DNA of 64,000 bases from Pegoplata infirma (GCA_963921195.1 OY992540.1:79225337-79289336), one strand, 5' to 3'; shown: positions 10,855 through 23,383, counted from the first letter of the stretch. Program-made: numbers and translations. The notes: a model not told the origin generated them from the sequence alone.

Positions 10855-11800
10855 GTTGATATGCCTATAGAAACTTGAAAGCAAAATCTACAGCTTTGTT
10901 TCGCAACGGAGACTAATCACTTAAACTTTACCACTATGATACCATCCAAGGAGTCTTGGATGAGGGGCGGCATTCTGGGTAGTGGAGCCACCATAAATTT
11001 ATACACATATGGATCGAGGCTTCACGAGCAAGTGGGCTCTGAAGTCTATTCGGAAGAGCTTGTATTGAGTCTGGCTCGACGATTGCCAGATCATTGCAGT
11101 GTTTACCAGGCAGAGTTGCTGGAAATACAGGAAGTAGCTGACTGGTTGAGTTGCAATGTCTTGTCTACAACCGCAGTCAACATCTACTCTGACAGTCAAG
11201 CCGCGGTCAAGTCTCTGGAGCCCATGTTTCTAAAAAAAAGATCTGACTTTAACTGCCGCACGTCTCTAAATGAGATGGCCAAGCAGGTTGATATACGACT
11301 CAAATAGGTCCCAGGGCACAGACACATTCCAGGGAATTGAAAAGCAATGAGCTTGCAAAACTGGGAACAACCTTACAGGTTCCAACAGAATTGGAACGTG
11401 TTGGTATACTTTTAGAAACTTGCAAGCAATCGGCTACGGCTTTGTTTCGCGACGGAGTATAATCAAAGATGGGTAAATGGATTGACGTGTGAGACATTGG
11501 CCTTTTCTTAATCATAGATGCCCAAGTGGGGTGGCATCGCATCCAAGAGGAGACTGTCTTAGAGGGAAGTACGCAGATCGGTTAAATGTACCGGCAAATG
11601 AATTTTGCCGGAGTTGTATGGATGAAGAGGAGTTGGAAACTATCTATCGAACACTTTATCTGCCATTTCCCGGCACTTTCTGGTCAGAGACTTGCTTCAC
11701 TGGGAACTATGCCTCTGTAAGTAGGTGGAAAAAACTCTTCCAGGCTGCCTTGAATAGGCTTAAAATCCAATATAATCCCAAGAAATAGAGTAGCGCTGAA
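10855..11800 (+). pseudogene. Non-LTR retrotransposon RNase H relic
   Basis: The frame at 10936-11307 contains a GSRLHEQVGSEVYSEEL block, then AELLEIQEVADWL and NIYSDSQAAVKSL. These match the first three RNase H motifs, with the acidic residues in the first, the AEL motif and SDSQAA. A TAG at the KQVDIRLK junction interrupts what would be RLIWVPGH, and the VPGH block follows at once. Further on (11489-11788) lies a Cys-rich tail with FCRSCMDEEELE, the usual C-terminal finger of this group. The element is dead. It belongs with the I/Jockey-like ORF2 enzymes that reverse-transcribe their own RNA at the target. Confidence 0.85.
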
Positions 11801-13369
11801 ATTGACTGAAGACTAATAAATCTTAGGCTAGGTTATAAGCATACACAGACTCTTAGGTCCTTATCGGGATTAACTTCAAGACCAATAATTGTACAGCCCA
11901 AACAAACATTTACATATAGTTCCAATTTTATTTCTTTAAGTGTAACTGTCATATTACCTCACATTCAGGTTTATCATTGTTGACACTTTTTAAAACACCT
12001 TGTGACAAATTAATCACATTCGCACAAAATTGTGTTCTTTTGCTGATACGATACCATCAATTATAACACTTTAGTCATGTATGATTAGATGTCAAACGAG
12101 ACTGGCAGGTTGCTTAGGTAGACAAATATATTTTTTGTACCTTAACATGTTCTTCTAGTAACTAGAAAACTTTTTTAGTGTCCCGGCAGACTTTTTGAAG
12201 TCATGTTGGAGTACAATTTCAATTAATAATTTCCATGGTTAATAATTTAATTGATAATTTACATAATAATCATGTAAGAAAATAAAAAAAAAGGAAAATA
12301 ATAATAAACCTAATGACAGAGCGCGACATACAATGAACAAAACGCACCAACCAAAACATTCTCAATCATTCACGAAAGAAAGCTACAGAAAAAAAACCTG
12401 GCTAATGTCGTCATCACCATCATTATTATCATCGTCATCATCACCGCCAAACAGTATAAAAGTAATTCATCAAAATATGTAGTAAAATGTAAAAATGTAT
12501 GCTAAGATAGACAGACAGACTTGGTCTATGCATTTCGTTTCCAAACCACAAACTATATAATAAGGCTGGTAATGACAAGCGATGCATTTCAATGAGCCTT
12601 GACGTGCATAAGTATAATGTAATCGTCATCATCATCATCACTGTTGAATAAGGAAACCCAAAATAATAATAATAATGATGATTATGGTGAAGTTGATGAT
12701 GTTGGTAGTATTCCAGTGGTGACGCTAAATGTTTTTAATGTAAGGATTGTACTCTACTCTTAACTTGACTCTATTCCATAGAGACTGCAGACACATAACA
12801 AGAGTTAGGTTGGGTTAAAGTCAGAGATTTAAAAAAGGAATACATTTTAAAAAAACAATTCTTTGAAAAGTTATAATTCAGCTTAAGAAACTAACACCGA
12901 ACAACTAGTGCAAAGCTTAGTCTTCCTTATTTAACGAAAGGTTGATAAAAACGAATTTATATAAGATTCTTGAAGAATATGTTTTGACTTATTTTTTGGA
13001 AATGGAGGAGCCATTCAATGCTATCAAAACATTACCGATCCTAAAATCTTTGGCAAAAACTGGTACGGATTGCAGATAATGAAATGAAATATTGAAAAGC
13101 AGAGCTATGACCTCAGGATGGGAAGCGATGAAGTTTGTGATAAGAAGATCTTCAGAAGTTCGGGTATATCTTCTCCCCGTAGGAATCTGTTGATCAATGA
13201 AAGTCATCTTCCTATCTTTTGAAATAATAGGCACCAAGATGAGCTTCTGTTCTTTCTCCTAGTCTTTTTCTTAACGACCTTCTAATTAAAACTTCAAATC
13301 CCATTTACTCTTTTGAAAATGGCAGCAACATTTGTAATTCACTTCCCTTTGATTGTAGGTCAAGCCTTT
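11801..13369. other. Unique non-coding DNA with GAT/CAT microsatellites
   Basis: No gene is seen. Short (CAT)n tracts lie at 12410-12445 and 12625-12645, and an AAT/GAT tract at 12662-12705. Composition resembles fly intron sequence. Confidence 0.5.
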
Positions 13370-14075
13370 TTGAGATTGAGGTTAAAAGGCAGATTTTGCA
13401 TGACACACTAATTTAAGACCTGTTGACAATCTCAGAGTGGCGTCTTGCGAATAGGGGCATGTTCAATGCATGCAGGACCCAATGTTGCATGTTGATCCAC
13501 AGGACATTGGAATTAACAGGTTGTATACATATATGGGCGGTTTAAGTGTCCAGTAATTGGATATTCTTTAAGTTTTAGGATTGAAAATTCTGTGTGGTAT
13601 CTGTTGGAATAAGCAGGTTTTTATAGTGTCGAAAGAAGCATTCAAGTGTCTCGGCTTTTTAAGTCGATGTTTGGAGTACTTCACTTCACCTCACCCGATG
13701 TCCTTACTATTTATACCACCTAAATTCGACCGAAGATGACATACAACTCCCATATATGGACAGGGATTCTTCATAGTATATTTTGAAGCTCTTGGTCCAA
13801 AGGGGGGCGTTGATGCTTATCAATGATAATGTATCCAACTCTATTGAATCATTGGAGCATCTTCGGAATGTGGGTTGTGTGAACTTATACCTGTATATTA
13901 TACCTAGATATTGTTCGCAGCGTCGATTTGTTGGCGATTGTCCATTTGATCGCAAATCACATTACAGCGAAGCCGTATATGGAATAAACTCCCCGCAGGT
14001 TTCTGTTAATGTAGATAAATTTCCATCATTACCTTTTTCCGGATATCAACACAATGCATTGCATTAGTAGGGCTA
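13370..14075 (+). pseudogene. Reverse-transcriptase thumb fragment, I/Jockey-like
   Basis: The phrase DLLTISEWRLANRGMFNA (about 13420-13470) is the post-catalytic thumb region of the RT. It is followed, with frameshifts, by a segment resembling FIRPKMEYNSHIWAG and by LINDNVSNSIESLEHLRNVG (about 13815-13880). The same order is seen at 21603-21950 and 26762-27360. It is a relic without its catalytic YADD block. Confidence 0.75.
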
Positions 14076-14079
14076 CCCC

Positions 14080-15740
14080 TGGACTCCAAACTCTCTTTTG
14101 CTAAGAAAACGGAGGAAAGGAGAAATAAAAACTACGTGCTTTTTATACCGGCGTATGGAGCGAGCTCTCTCATCACTTCATAAGTGGCTACTGCCTGTGT
14201 ACTAGGAATAAATCCTCAGAGTCCTCGGTTCTCTTCACAAGAAGACGAAGAAAAATACCTCAAATTCGACTAACGCGTATTGGAGGAACTGGATCGAAAA
14301 CGTTAAGGAAATAGTGAAGAAAGCGTATGCAGCTATGTAAACACATGGGGTATTAGACAAAGACTTATACAATGGACATTCATGGCAATTGTTAGACCAA
14401 CACTGACACATGCTGCAGTAGTGTGGTGGTCTATTGTAAAATGGAGCACGCAGGCCACGTACCTGAAGAGGGTAAATAGAGTAGCTGCCATAAAATTCTG
14501 GATTTAACATTTTTGGACATTTACATCAAGGAATACGCACTAAAGACACAGCTGAGACGGGGGCAATATTGTGCGCTTAGAGTCCGGAACTACGGTCACA
14601 CAAAACTCGTACGAAACCATCGATATGAGGACTTGTAACTAATTATATATGGAATGCGGTTATAACGGGATTAGCCTGCTTTATAGACGAAAGGGAACTA
14701 TGTCTTTATATCTAAGGTATATATAACGCCGTCGATGTGTATCACTGGGCCTCATCGTACTACACTCACGTCTGCATTATAAATCCTCCTTCATCTAATA
14801 TTTTTGGACACATTAGGTACGCAGCATGCGGAAAACTCGGCAATTTGACTTTTAAGACCACTGCAATGGAAGATCTAAATAAAGGAAACAATAACTCAAT
14901 ATGTGGACCGTTTTCCACCTATGAGGTTTTTTGAGCACCACTTTATCACTATGGTACCATCCAGGCAGTCTTAAATGAGGGGCAATCCAGTAAGTGAAGC
15001 CTCCATACATTTGGGCTTCGGAGTCTATTCGGAAGAACTTGGGTTGAGTCTGGCTCAAAAATTGCCAGATCATTACAGTGTTAACCAGGCAACCGCAGTC
15101 AACATCTATTCCGACAGTCAAGCTGCGTTCAAGTCCCTGAAGTCAAGGTTTCTGAAAACAAGATCTGCCTTTAACTGCCACACGACTTTAAATGAGATGA
15201 CCAAGCAGTTTGACATACGACTCATATGGATGTCAGAAGCTTGCAAGACTGGGAACTACCTCACAGGCTCGAACGGAATTGGAATGTGTTGGTATGCCTC
15301 TAGAAAATTGCAAGCAAAATCTACGGCTTTGTTTCGCGACAGAGACTTATCACAGATAAGCACATGGATGAACATGTGAGACTACACGACAGTTTTGGCC
15401 TTCTCTTAAGCAGTAGCGCACATGTGTGCTTATATCGCTTACAAGAGGAGAGATTTCGACGGTGGTTGCTGTAATTACCGGACACTGCCTTTTAAGAGAA
15501 CAAGCTGGGCGGTTAAATGTGCCATTAAATGATTTTTTCCGGAGCCTTATTTCACTGGAACCTTAGGAGCTGCATGATCTTTCTGATTTGTCGGATGTCG
15601 AAACTCAAAATCTTAGGAATTTTATAATAATCTCAAATTGGTTTAACGACAGGAACTAGCAGGGGAACCCCATTACCATGCCGTGGAGTCACAACAGACC
15701 TCAGAGTATAGGTGTGCTGACGTAAAGCGTCAGCAACCAC
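14080..15740 (+). pseudogene. Non-LTR ORF2 fragments, thumb to RNase H, with 3' end
   Basis: At 14385-14505 the frame gives VRPTLTHAAVVWWSIVKWS and YLKRVNRVAAIKFW, a thumb segment of R1/I-type enzymes. From 14960 an RNase H follows (VYSEELGLSLAQKLPDHYSV, then NIYSDSQAAFKSLK and a DIRLIWM block). The AEL motif region is deleted between NQA and TAVNIYSD. The 3' end at 15600-15740 carries the family's stem-loop (15715-15735). Confidence 0.75.
15715..15735 (+). repeat. 3'-UTR stem-loop of the non-LTR family
   Basis: A perfect 8-bp stem, TGCTGACG paired with CGTCAGCA, with loop TAAAG. Equivalent hairpins occur at 18632-18652 and 25696-25716, always near the retrotransposon 3' end. A structural 3' signal for the element's reverse transcriptase is a plausible inference. 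Confidence 0.75.
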
Positions 15741-16765
15741 TTACAACCTAACCATGCTCCTCCAAAAGTCAATAAATCGAAGATATTACAATCGAAATGT
15801 ATATGGGAATATATTAGGTTTCGCATCCAAATTCCACAGCTCACATCTAACTCTTTGAGTCGGCTGAGGAGATAATTGACGTTAACATTTTAGTATTTTA
15901 TCGGAATTTTCATGTGTCATAGAAGAAGCAACTAAGATCCGGAATAACTTTAACATATTTGTCCATTTTTTGAATGCAGTCTTTAAAATTCCTGCTTTCA
16001 ACAATTCTAAACGTTGCCTTACAACAATTTTGAACGATGTTAAATATTCATACCTGTGTAAGTTGTGTGACAACAAGCGGGAATAACACAAAAATAAACA
16101 CAAAAAGGAAAATATTTCGAAAAAAAACTGCACTCTGCAAAACTGCACGCTTGAATAAATGCACTAGAAAAATGCATAAACCCATCATCAAGAATTTTAA
16201 AAATTCACAGACAACAAAAATTGTTGATTTGTGTAAATTTATTGTATGATGCATATAATTATCATGGTGGTGGTGTCATCCACTGAAGCGCATTATCTCT
16301 TTCCGCCGTCGTCGTCGTCATCGCCGTACTGCATATACTTATTTCGAACCATGATGAAGGAGGCCACCCTTAAAAATGGTTGTGCGTTATTCTAAAAAAA
16401 CAAAATGCGTTAAGTTAACGAAACAAAACGGTTTTGCATTTATTCAAAAAAGCTGTATGGGAGTATAAATTTGATGATGTTACACTTTTTACCTGCGATG
16501 AAGCATGTGACATGCAAAAGATTTATGTTGTGCATATACATTTTTAATGAGTCATAATTATGGTGATTATTTGTGAGGTGGTATTTTTTTTTTTTTTATG
16601 ATGGGTAACAAATTTTTTAAAATGTGAGGAATATTAGAAGTGAAAATTTAATGTTTTGAAGATTCATTGTGTTGAATTTAAGTTTTATTATAATTGGGGT
16701 GGAAAATGGTAAAATAAGCCTTTTGAGATATAAAGTCATCAATAGTGGTGATATGCGTCAGCAAT
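15741..16765. other. Non-coding, no gene seen
   Basis: Mostly unique DNA. A GTC-rich patch lies at 16302-16325. Confidence 0.45.
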
Positions 16766-16915
16766 CGCACAATCCGACAGGCAATATTGAACGTGAATCC
16801 GATGATTAATTTTGTATTCCTGTTTCCTTTTAAAATGACTTTAAAGATCTCGGTTAATTTTTCCACATTTCTATTTTGCCATATCAGAAAAAAGGATGCG
16901 AATAATTTTATAATC
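16766..16915 (+). repeat. Fragment of the ACCGTCCGAC foldback family
   Basis: Matches part of the elements at 21014-21602 and 53453-54045 (words CAATATTGAACGTGAATCCG, CCTGTTTCCTTTTAAAATGA, GCCATATCAG). Neither terminus is complete. Confidence 0.6.
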
Positions 16916-17084
16916 TCATTTTTACATACCGATTCACAATCACTATTTGAGTTGGCATAGCGTGTCCGTCCTTTAGTCTATGTAAACGGCATCGGTATGG
17001 CAACACTGTAATTGCGCGTGTTATTAATTTTGAGTACAGTTGTTCATCGCCATTTGTTATTGATCTGGATGGTTTGAGAGGTAG

Positions 17085-17205
17085 AATTTTGTGTATCAGG
17101 GGAGTAGGGAGACAACTTTAGGGGAATCACAATGGGCCTTATGGCCTCCGAGTGAATTTGCCAAATTGGCGGACGCCCATCCAACCTAACCTAACCTTGA
17201 TCTGG
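17085..17205 (+). repeat. Repeat tail ending in (CTAAC)n
   Basis: A GC-richer block ends ACCTAACCTAACCTT. It looks like the 3' end of an unrelated LINE or SINE with a short-repeat tail, not a telomere. Confidence 0.45.
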
Positions 17206-17900
17206 AGACATCTAATTTACTTTTGTGCGATCGACAGTATGGCTTTTGTAGAAGTTGCTCTACGGGAGACCTGTTAGCGTTTCTTTCGAAGCATTGCAGT
17301 CCTTATATTCACCACTTTGCTAAAAGCGAAGTGGTTGCTTTAGATATTGCCAAGTCGTTTGAGAGTGTATGTCACGGTACACCCGTTTCGAAACTTATTG
17401 CGTTTGGTGTTGGTAGTGATTTCTTTCGATTAATATCGAGCTTTCTTAGAGACTGCTCAATACATGTTGTTATAGATGAGTTCTCATCAGATGAGTTTCA
17501 GTTCAATTTAGGGCTAGCCCAAGGTTCTGCTCTTTCTGCCACACTTTTTCTTATTTTTCTTATTGACCTTCTTGGTCTAACTTTCAATCCTATATTGAGG
17601 CTTCTGGATCGGGTGCAAGGAAGTGCGTTGAAGCTCATCAATGACATTAAGGTATTCAGCTCTATTGACTTTTTGGAGCATCGTCGGAATGTGGATTGTG
17701 CGTCATTGTTTTATCGATATTACCAGAGTAAGCGTTCAGTTGAGATGGGTGAACTCATCACTGAGACGCTGTGGCATGCCCGTAGTTCTCGCCTTTCCAG
17801 CACATCATATACGTTCGTTGTCGACTGTCCAATGTTAGAGGGCTTGATTGGGAAGCAATTGCATGGTAGTAGTTACATTAATCATGTTGTTGTGGACTGA
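17206..17900 (+). pseudogene. Reverse transcriptase, Jockey-like, internally deleted
   Basis: An open frame of about 225 codons covers RT blocks: DRQYGFCRSCSTGDLLAF (fingers), VVALDIAKSFESVCHG (motif A, with its aspartate), FRLISSFLRDCSIHVVID, and LGLAQGSALSATLFLIFLID (block B, with QGS). The next residues jump directly to ILRLLDRVQGSALKLIND, a downstream thumb motif. The palm segment with the YxDD catalytic pair is therefore deleted in frame. The usual ORF2 is several times longer. It is inactive, but unusually open for a relic. Confidence 0.88.
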
Positions 17901-18611
17901 TGTAAAGTGAAAGTTGCATTTCGTTCACGAGCGACCTGAAAAGCCATGATAGACACACGTGCCTAAGACTATCCATCACGTCATCACGTGGTTCCTCCCG
18001 GGAAACGGATCAGTATTTTTGAAATGCTGGACGGCTAAGGTCATGGCTATGCTGGAGGTTAACCTGTGTTAAAATGTTGATGCTTATGAAGCTACGTAGT
18101 GTGAGACGTAGTGTGCGGTGGTTAGTGACAAGCACTTTGTGCCACACTGGCGCGATGGACACTGAGGATCACAAGATCGGTACCTAGACGTATAAGTTGA
18201 AGATAGTCATGCAATTTTGTCATAGGGACAGAGTGTAAGACTTATATTTGCAGTAAGACTTATAAGAACGAAAGTTAGAAATGGGTGTTTCTGGATGCCA
18301 GTTGCTTATGTTACTAAAGCGGAAGACACCCAGCGCCGTAGATGGTTATGTGACGGAGTGATTGGAAAGTGAATTGGACAGCATGATGCAATTGAGTGTG
18401 GGTGGTGTAGATACAAATGGAGTGCTATAGTGAAGCACAAAGCGGTAAAAGTTGTTTACTATTGACGAATACATAGATCTTAAGTTGTTGAAGCAAAGCG
18501 ATGCATAAGATGGAGACGTGCCAGAGCCTATTTATAGCGCGAAGGACATCGAACGCTATGATATCAATAATGCAGGTAAGAACGTTGTGTTGGATGGGTG
18601 TACTAAAAGCG
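17901..18611. other. Unassigned GC-richer stretch
   Basis: Base composition is closer to retrotransposon DNA than to the flanking AT-rich sequence, but I cannot place it in a domain. It has no open frame of note. Confidence 0.35.
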
Positions 18612-18960
18612 TTAGTTAGGTTGTAAGTGGCTGCTGACGTTTTAAGTCAGCATACGTAGACTCTAAAGTCCGTTGTGATACCACGGGACTGTAATAGGTT
18701 TGCCTACAAGTCCCTGCCGTTAAACCAATTTAACATCTTATGAAACTCCTTAGATATTGAATTTTGACATCCGACAAATCAGAAAGATCGTGCAGCTCCC
18801 TAGATCCCAGTGAAGCAAGTCTCTGACCAGAAAGTGCCGGCCAATGGGAGATAAGTGTTTGATAGTCCGTCGAAATCTCTTGGAAGCTATATCAGCTTAC
18901 TTGTGCGCTTCTGATTAAGAGAAGGACAAATCTGTCGTGTTGTCTCACACGTCCATCTGT
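18612..18960 (-). pseudogene. Non-LTR retrotransposon 3' end
   Basis: On the minus strand this reads the same 3' end as 15400-15740: the tail of the ORF2 zinc-finger region, the phrase around AAATTGGTTTAACGGCAGGG, the stem-loop at 18632-18652 and a short TAAC-type end. It is 5'-truncated. Confidence 0.75.
18632..18652 (-). repeat. 3'-UTR stem-loop, second copy
   Basis: The stem is TGCTGAC with GTCAGCA, 7 bp perfect, and the loop is GTTTTAA. Stem conserved, loop changed relative to 15715-15735. Confidence 0.7.
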
Positions 18961-19394
18961 TGGTTACCATTCTTGGATTTGTTTGGAAGTCCTAATGGTC
19001 GTAACTTGCTACGAAAGTCAAACCAAAGACTATAAAATAGGTACTACGGGAACCCATTGACTCTAAGAGTAATCTTAGTTATGGTTTAATGGTGAGGTCT
19101 GTTCAGGAAGCACTTAGTGGCTGTGGTTTGGACCTAAAACGCATGGAGAGCGATGTTTCATTGCTCGGTGTGGAGTTACATTGCAACCGGATGTTGTGAT
19201 CCAAAGATCAACAGAGGTTAAGATGGGCCTCGCTTCTCAAAAAGAGGGCATCTTACGCCAAATACGTAAGATCGAATTGTAAATCAGATCGGGATTGCTT
19301 TTTAAGGGGCGCCGGTCGACGCAAAAATTCAACCCGGTGTTAATGTTAGAGTTAAAATGGTTTGTTAAAGGAAGGGGAGGTCGGTGGGGGATAT
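18961..19394. other. Unassigned, partly repeat-like
   Basis: No gene is recognised. The stretch is GC-richer than its surroundings and may be more retrotransposon debris. Confidence 0.35.
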
Positions 19395-19450
19395 TGAATT
19401 GTTAAATTCGACTGTGCCGAATTTCGTATACCCTCCAACGTGCAGCCAAA
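19395..19450 (+). repeat. T2 repeat terminus with hairpin
   Basis: Contains ATTCGAC-TGT-GCCGAAT (19406-19422) followed by ATACCCTCCAAC, the hallmark left end of the T2 family. The rest of the element is missing. Confidence 0.7.
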
Positions 19451-20939
19451 TTAAAAAAAAAATAATATTACCGATAGGGACACTCCTGGTAAGGAGGTGG
19501 GGAGCAGAGAAAACCTAGGCGCGGAGTTGTGGCGTGGTACACCCCCTAAAGAACTTGGCGAGCAGGCTAAAAATATTTAATCAAATGTATTTATCAAAGC
19601 TGCTTTCTTTAAAAAATATATATTTATGTACTTTAAACATTAGTTTATTACTTTTAATATTCTTTTTAAAACTCAACATAATAATTTAAAACAACCGCAA
19701 ATAATTTCAAATAATTTCCGGTTAAACTTTGACCACAAAACTTTATGACACCTAGAGAGGGTTGAGTAAATAACAATAGTGCTTAAAATTCAAAAACGTG
19801 TCAAAAGAACTGACAGTGTTGAGCCAACCAACCAACAAACAAAAGAATTGGCATTAGAACCAAAAACACACGCACAAACTCGCAGACACACACACAGGCA
19901 CACACAAACAAAATATTTTACTATCCATCCGTATCCGCAAATTGACGGACGACAAGCTTAGTGACTTAACTAACTGTGAGGCTAAATTTTGTAAAATACT
20001 ATTACACTTCAATGCAATGCGAAGTAGTGAAAAGTGAGTGTTTGACATAAAATCAAAACTATTACAGAAGAAAAGGTAAATAACTGTAAAAGAGGAATAA
20101 TGTAAAATCCCACCAACACCAAAACAACAAGATGGAGCGAACGAACAATTTATGGTTGAATAAATACAACAGATTTTTTACTTAAAACTCACGCACAGAC
20201 TCAACTGAAAGACAGACGAATGAATGAATGGACGGACAACATAAACTTCAACTAACTTTGGTTTTAATGCCATGAGAAAACCAAATGATGGTCAAAATTA
20301 TGTGTTGTGTTGAGTTTGTGTTTATTTCGTTATTTTCCTGTCGTTGTTGTTGTTTTGGGTTTTGTTTTTGGTATCTGTCAAAGTATTGACACTTAAATGT
20401 TGTTAAGCCTATCAATAACAGGCACGAGAAAATAAAAATTGTTATGGCAATATTGTCAAATGGTAAAAAAAGAATAAATCCTCAAACACACACATATAAA
20501 ATGTTAAAAGACTTTGGTTTGTTTCACATGCCAGACAAAAACAAAAACTCTGTTTAGATCTTTCTTGATTCCGAACATTGTCCGTACAACAAAATTTTCA
20601 TTTTATGCCATTAATCATTTTGTCATGAAGACAAACTGCAAACGATTGACAATTTTTCAACTCAACACAAATGTTATGTTGAAATAATGTTTTGGGTTAG
20701 GGAACAAGTTTTTAGATCGTATGAAATTTATAAAGGGAGGGCTTAGGAATTGATTGAGACTTAAATGACTAAACCGAAAAGTTTTTTGATGGATTCCGAA
20801 TCTTCAGCATAAAATTATTAACACATGATTAACGCGAACATTACCAAAAATTTTTGGATTTAAAAATTTTAAGATCGCACTACAAAAAACAGTGATCTCT
20901 GCAAATAGTACGTCCATTGGCTAATCTTTTCATTTCGTC
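19451..20939. other. Unique non-coding DNA
   Basis: No supported gene. A CA-rich patch (19860-19910) and ACAGACGAATGAATG-type words are typical of fly intron or intergenic DNA. Confidence 0.45.
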
Positions 20940-21013
20940 GTTCAGTGCAGGATCCTTAAAAAGGGTGCAGCGAATAACCCTGACAATTACCGCCCAATCG
21001 TAGTAGGCAGATT
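20940..21013 (+). pseudogene. Reverse-transcriptase N-terminal snippet
   Basis: Reads ILKKGAANNPDNYRPI in one frame. The PDNYRPI phrase is the RT block just before the fingers in Jockey-like ORF2. A foldback-type element begins immediately after it. Confidence 0.65.
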
Positions 21014-21602
21014 ACACCGTCCGACTGACAATATTAAACATGAATCGGATGATATACTTCTGAATGAAGAGATCAAATGGAGAAAAACTGCATTTACAGT
21101 TTTCCATCTCGTGATATCGTTTCCTTTTTGTACTTATCTTATAATATCACAATTGATGGCAAATAAAGGAGAAGAATCTTCGCTAATTTTTCCATTTTTT
21201 TTATTTTGCCATATCAGGAAGAAGGATGTGAATAATGTGTTCGCAAAACTTTATCAAAATATTTTGTTAAAATTTTAAATGATATTGAAGAATAAAGTTT
21301 TGAAGGGATATTACTTACCTCCCTTTTCCTGTTATGTCAAAATAATATTAAAATGGGAAAATTAGCGGAGATCCTCCTCTTTCATTTGGCATTACTTGTG
21401 GCATCCTAGGATAAGTAAAAATATTTACAAACATATTTTACAAAAATGTTATCCTCTAAAAGTTTAAAGTCCGTTTAAAAGGCAAAAGGATCACGAAGTG
21501 AAAAACTGTAAATGCAATTTTACTATATTTAGTCTCTAGTTTCAAACGTATATTTTCCGGTTCGTGTTTAACGATTTTTTTCTATTTTTGTCGGACGGTG
21601 TT
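21014..21602. mobile_element. Foldback-type element, ACCGTCCGAC family
   Basis: The ends read ACACCGTCCGAC and GTCGGACGGTGT. The arms remain imperfectly complementary for more than 200 bp: the CTGCATTTACAGTTTT...TCGTGAT words of the left arm reappear inverted at about 21490-21525. The centre is AT-rich. There is no coding capacity. It sits between two pieces of a Jockey-like RT. Sister copies are at 53453-54045 and, partially, at 16766-16915. Confidence 0.78.
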
Positions 21603-21950
21603 ATGAACGACACACCAAATCATGACCTGTTGACAATCTCAGAGTGTGGTCTTGCGAATAAAGTCAAGTTTAATGCACGCAGAGGTATGTGGAACCAAAA
21701 GCGTCATCTGTACATATGGGTGGTACAAGTATCTAGGAATCTAACACTCTGGATGTTCTGGGCATGAAAATTCAGTGTGATGTCAGTTGGAATAAGCACG
21801 TTTTGTGCCAAGAATCATTCAAGTATTAAAGTTTTTTTAATCCGGTGGAAAAAGTACATTACGTCATCTGATCTCCTTACTTTTTATACCAGCTTCATCC
21901 GACCGAAGATGGAATACAACTCTCATATATGAGCAGTAAGGGTGAGATAG
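21603..21950 (+). pseudogene. Reverse-transcriptase thumb fragment
   Basis: Contains LTISECGLANKVKFNAR and, after frameshifts, SDLLTFYTSFIRPKMEYNSH. This is the post-catalytic region of a Jockey-like RT, parallel to 13370-14075. Confidence 0.78.
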
Positions 21951-23383
21951 TGTTGTATGAGATTTTAAGCAGTAAGATTTGTGAGGTTCGTAAAAAAAGT
22001 GTATAATCCATCAAATGGGGGAGGTCGGATAAGATCTAGGGGTAGCTCATCGGGGTCAAAGGTGGGCGTGAACATAAAGCACCATAACTCCCCTGGATTT
22101 GCACCAAGAGGGGTGTAATGTGGGATCAACCCCCATTCATTTTTCCCCGTGAAGATTTTTCCTAAACATATCTAAGAATTATCTCCACTTCCTAAGGTAG
22201 GCTCTCCCATAATGGTTCAATTTTAAAAAATATTTGCTTCTACCGCTCTAGCTGCCCTATATTTTTTTAATATTTTTTCAACTCCAACATTTTCTTACAA
22301 CATCTATCTTCTACCCTTGGGGTGGCCCCCATAAATTTATTTTTATATTTTCTTAATTTGTGTTATTTAATCAGCTCCTACCGGTCCAATGGTACCTCCT
22401 AGATGGGTCATTAGCAAGACCAACCCCCATTAATTTCACTACTGAACATATGAAAAAAAAAAAAAACTTGGTGCGACTGGGACGCGACCTTTCACAGTTA
22501 ATTGCAATTGTTCTAGTAATCACAATTCTGGTCTCTAAACTTTTCCATCACATCGGGTTTTTGAGAAAATTGAGATCAAAGTTCAAAAAAATCGTCATTT
22601 TGGGCATTTTTGACAACTCATAGCGGATAAACCCGATGTGATAGCTTTAAAATAAGTCGATGGTGAAGCTTAAATATTGCTCTTAAGGATGCTGAACTCA
22701 TTTCTTCAGTCGGCTTAACCCTTAGGGCAACAATTGTCTATCAATGATGTCTTACTTATTTCCAAAAAAATATTTTTATCCGCTTCAAATCATATGAAAA
22801 AAAATGTATGCGAATGGAACGCCACCTTATTCACATGATAACAATTATCTTCCTGGTCACAAACCCGCCGTCCAAACTTTTCCATTACATCAGGTTTTTG
22901 AAAAATTTGACATACATAAAATCGTGTTTTCGGACCTATTTGACAACTCATAGCGGATGAACTCGATGTGCTGACGACTTAAAAATAAGTCAACGGCAAA
23001 GTATAAACATTGCAATTTTTTTGAACTTTGACCTCAAAGTTCTTAAAAGCTTAATGTGATGGAAAAGTTTGGAGAACGGATTTTCAACCACTATTGTTCT
23101 CAACTGTATAAGGTCGCGATTTTTGATGTTTAGTAGTGTTTTTAGTCCCCAATACCCTATCTCCAATTATTAAGGGGTCTCCCATACAAAATTAAATTTT
23201 GTAAAATTTGATCCACTGACCCTAGAGAAGTCAAATGTGTGACTGACCCCCAATATTTTTTCAACACCAACATTTTATCCAAACAAACCTACCCTCTATT
23301 TTTAATCATTAAGGTGGTGCCAACAAATTTTTTATATTTTTTTTATGTGTGCCTCTCAATGACGGGAAATTCAGACTGACCCC
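21951..23383. repeat. Dispersed repeat block with an internal direct duplication
   Basis: A segment with CTTTTCCATCACATCGGG, TTGACAACTCATAGCGGAT and AACCCGATGTGAT occurs at about 22500-22700 and again at 22845-23010. Parts are repeated inverted. The same motif recurs at 38490-38580, around 39960-40220 and near 61540-61580. It is non-coding, with limits uncertain. Confidence 0.55.

Noticed and set aside
17190..17205. Telomere-like CTAAC repeats
   Set aside because: Only two to three units; flies lack such telomeres and the context is a retroelement tail.
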